Origin: Bacteroidales bacterium
GTDB lineage: Bacteria; Bacteroidota; Bacteroidia; Bacteroidales; Muribaculaceae
Assembly: GCA_900766975.1 (NCBI GenBank)
Contig: CAAFXO010000054.1
Location: forward strand, 1-23,640
DNA length: 23,640 bases
Reading direction: 5' to 3'
Under the pieces are notes generated by a model. It saw only the letters and a program-made list of their open reading frames with translations. It was not told the DNA's origin and ran no database searches. Both the position numbers and the translations under genes were made by a program. Positions 22,227 to 23,640 of this stretch are shown here, one piece after another. Within the stretch, counting starts at the first letter, position 1, and each line of letters begins with the position of its first letter.

Positions 22227-23234
22227 TTAGCCGTTTACTTTCTTCATGTGGGCGATGAGGTCGAGCACCTTGTTGGAGTAGCCGATCTCATTGTCATACC
22301 AAGAGATCACCTTGACGAACTTGTCGGTCAAATATACACCGGCGTTAGCGTCGAAGATAGAAGTCAGAGTGCAGCCGAGGAAGTCAGCGGAAACGACAGC
22401 GTCTTCAGTGTAACCGAGCACACCCTTGAGGTATGTCTCAGAAGCTTCCTTCATAGCAGCGCAGATAGCCTCTTTAGTAGCAGGCTTCTCGAGGTTGACA
22501 GTCAAGTCAACAACCGATACGTCGAGAGTGGGGACACGCATAGAGATACCGGTGAGTTTGCCGTTGAGTTCGGGGATAACTTTGCCCACAGCCTTAGCAG
22601 CGCCGGTAGAAGAGGGGATGATGTTGCCGGCAGCAGCGCGGCCACCACGCCAGTCCTTCATAGAGGGACCGTCGACAGTCTTCTGAGTAGCTGTAGTAGA
22701 GTGAACTGTAGTCATAAGACCCTCAACGATGCCGAATTTGTCGTGGAGCACCTTAGCGATAGGAGCCAAGCAGTTGGTGGTGCAAGATGCGTTAGATACG
22801 AACTGCTGACCAGCGTAGGTGTTCTCGTTAACACCGCATACGAACATAGGGGTGTCATCCTTGGAAGGAGCAGACATCACTACATACTTAGCACCGGCCT
22901 CGATGTGACCCTGTGCTTTCTCTTTGGTGAGGAAAAGACCAGTAGATTCAACTACGTATTCGGCACCCTTCTCGCCCCAGCCGATCTCTTTGGGATCGCG
23001 GCAAGCAGATACTTTGATTTCCTTACCGTTTACGATGAGGAGGCTCTTGTCGAGATCGTAGGATACTTCACCTTCGAAGCGGCCATGCATTGTGTCATAC
23101 TTCAGCATGTATGCCATGTAGTCAACAGGGAGAAGGTCGTTGATTGCTACAACCTCAATGTCGTCTCTCTTAGTAGAAGCACGGAAAACGAAGCGACCGA
23201 TACGGCCAAATCCGTTAATACCAATCTTTGTCAT
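22227..23234 (-). CDS. gapA: Glyceraldehyde-3-phosphate dehydrogenase, class I
   Basis: The glycolytic enzyme that oxidises glyceraldehyde-3-phosphate to 1,3-bisphosphoglycerate with NAD. 335 residues, full length. Visible: NAD-fold start IGINGFGRIGR, IND at 31-33, catalytic Cys151 in SNASCTTNCLAP, the catalytic histidine in TTVHSTTATQ, RGGRAAAGNIIPSSTGAAK for phosphate binding, and the C-terminal WYDNEIGYSNKVLDLI. The gene is monocistronic with a -7 box at 23337-23344 and a strong terminator. Its codon choice is noticeably more regular than its neighbours', as expected of a highly expressed gene. It lies between perfect inverted copies of the border repeat. Confidence 0.98.
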   Translation of the reverse strand: MTKIGINGFGRIGRFVFRASTKRDDIEVVAINDLLPVDYMAYMLKYDTMHGRFEGEVSYDLDKSLLIVNGKEIKVSACRDPKEIGWGEKGAEYVVESTGLFLTKEKAQGHIEAGAKYVVMSAPSKDDTPMFVCGVNENTYAGQQFVSNASCTTNCLAPIAKVLHDKFGIVEGLMTTVHSTTATQKTVDGPSMKDWRGGRAAAGNIIPSSTGAAKAVGKVIPELNGKLTGISMRVPTLDVSVVDLTVNLEKPATKEAICAAMKEASETYLKGVLGYTEDAVVSADFLGCTLTSIFDANAGVYLTDKFVKVISWYDNEIGYSNKVLDLIAHMKKVNG

Positions 23235-23336
23235 TACTTTTTAGTTTTTAAATGTTTATTAGGGTTAAACTTATTTTTTTTCTTTTTATTGTGTATTCTC
23301 TGTTTAGTCTTTGTCTAATACACTTGTTTCAGACTG

Positions 23337-23344
23337 CAAATTTA
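23337..23344 (-). promoter_or_regulatory. -7 promoter box of gapA
   Basis: Minus-strand TAAATTTG, exact TAnnTTTG, with a TTTG at 23359-23362 that is closer (14 bp) than the usual 19-21 bp. Predicted leader about 95 nt. Confidence 0.55.
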
Positions 23345-23495
23345 ACAAATAATTTGCACAAAAAAAATCTGAGATATCAAATTTTATAACATTTTTCTTT
23401 ACGTTTGTAGTTTTTTGATGACGATTGCCATCAGAAGGTGTGTTCTAATATCTTTTCTAATGTTTTTGGGACTATTATTTTTAACTATTTTTTTG

Positions 23496-23503
23496 TAATT
23501 TTG
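23496..23503 (+). promoter_or_regulatory. Possible rightward -7 box
   Basis: TAATTTTG fits TAnnTTTG, but no -33 element is at the right spacing. It would direct transcription into repeat copy h and out of the window. Confidence 0.3.
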
Positions 23504-23521
23504 CAGTCATGAGAAAGTGTA

Positions 23522-23549
23522 TAAGAGCGCGTTCCTTAAATTTTTGGGG
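23522..23549 (-). repeat. Dispersed border repeat, copy h (28 bp, right of gapA)
   Basis: Exact inverted partner of 22034-22061. It continues rightward into the hairpin at 23571-23640, so the full repeat element may be longer than the core. Confidence 0.95.
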
Positions 23550-23570
23550 CCGTAGGGGTCGTAGCCTTGA

Positions 23571-23640
23571 GTCGATTTTGATTACTTGCTGTAAGGAGCA
23601 TACGCACGTATGTGACTGAAAGCAAGTGATCAAAAGCGGC
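23571..23640. repeat. Large imperfect palindrome at the window edge
   Basis: The arms TTTTGATTACTTGCT (23576-23590) and AGCAAGTGATCAAAA (23621-23635) pair with one T-G wobble; after one mismatch the outer bases 23571-23574 pair with 23637-23640 (one wobble), so the stem may continue past the edge. An inner palindrome, CATACG-CA-CGTATG, lies at 23599-23612. Confidence 0.85.

Noticed and set aside
22122..23318. A 398-codon open frame on the plus strand opposite gapA
   Set aside because: It lies over the clear GAPDH gene and its composition follows the strong codon bias of that gene. It has no recognisable domain and no promoter of its own.
22034..23549. Phase-variable invertible promoter switch
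   Set aside because: The bracketed segment contains a whole housekeeping gene with its terminator, and no recombinase gene is nearby. Simple dispersed-repeat copies explain the inverted pair better.
23509..23619. A 36-codon frame starting just after the box at 23496-23503
   Set aside because: It is made of border repeat copy h and half of the edge hairpin, and the ATG is too close to the -7 box for a normal leader.

Overview
The window reads as chromosomal DNA of a Bacteroidales bacterium (phylum Bacteroidota; a gut lineage near Muribaculaceae or Porphyromonadaceae is my inference). The main reasons are the promoter boxes of the form TAnnTTTG in front of most genes, the lack of strong Shine-Dalgarno sequences, a BspA-like leucine-rich-repeat surface protein, a FISUMP-type protein, a C10 (streptopain-type) protease, lipoproteins with an acidic stretch right after the lipid-bearing cysteine, a TPR/transmembrane/AraC regulator, and AAA+DUF1703 and AAA+DUF4143 ATPases.

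Layout. 1-2600: the 3' part of metH (plus strand) converges on luxS (minus strand); both enzymes belong to the activated methyl cycle. 2700-6620: a large secreted LRR_5 protein with its own promoter and a strong terminator. 6680-7930: a small remnant of a surface-protein C-terminus, then a trypsin-like serine-protease lipoprotein. 7930-10040: an AT-rich block with an orphan DUF2442 gene and a tight xre-immA-PIN operon that looks like a toxin/antitoxin-type module with a probable operator. 10120-12520: an AAA/DUF1703 ATPase-nuclease and a FISUMP secreted protein. 12670-13500: a DUF4160-DUF2442 gene pair bracketed by 139-bp direct repeats that carry fragments of an AraC regulator gene. 13531-14730: another AAA ATPase preceded by 14-bp iterons. 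14779-16497: a membrane-anchored AraC regulator. 16700-20460: an apparent three-gene operon, lipoprotein / C10 protease / paralogous lipoprotein, transcribed away from the AraC gene and ended by a terminator. 20640-21900: an AAA_14/DUF4143 ATPase. 22170-23350: gapA with its promoter and terminator. 23500-23640: a repeat followed by a large hairpin that runs off the edge.

Two themes stand out. First, a dispersed repeat with the 16-bp core AAGGAACGCGCTCTTA and its degenerate forms sits at gene borders throughout: at both ends of luxS, at both ends of the serine-protease gene, at the 3' end of an ATPase gene, in a terminator, and as a perfect 28-bp inverted pair around gapA. In two places it abuts truncated gene remnants, so it may mark rearrangement or insertion boundaries. 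Second, the secreted C10 protease lies between two related, probably surface-exposed lipoproteins. By analogy with known C10 protease/inhibitor pairs these are candidate dedicated inhibitors, and the membrane-anchored AraC protein encoded divergently is a candidate regulator.
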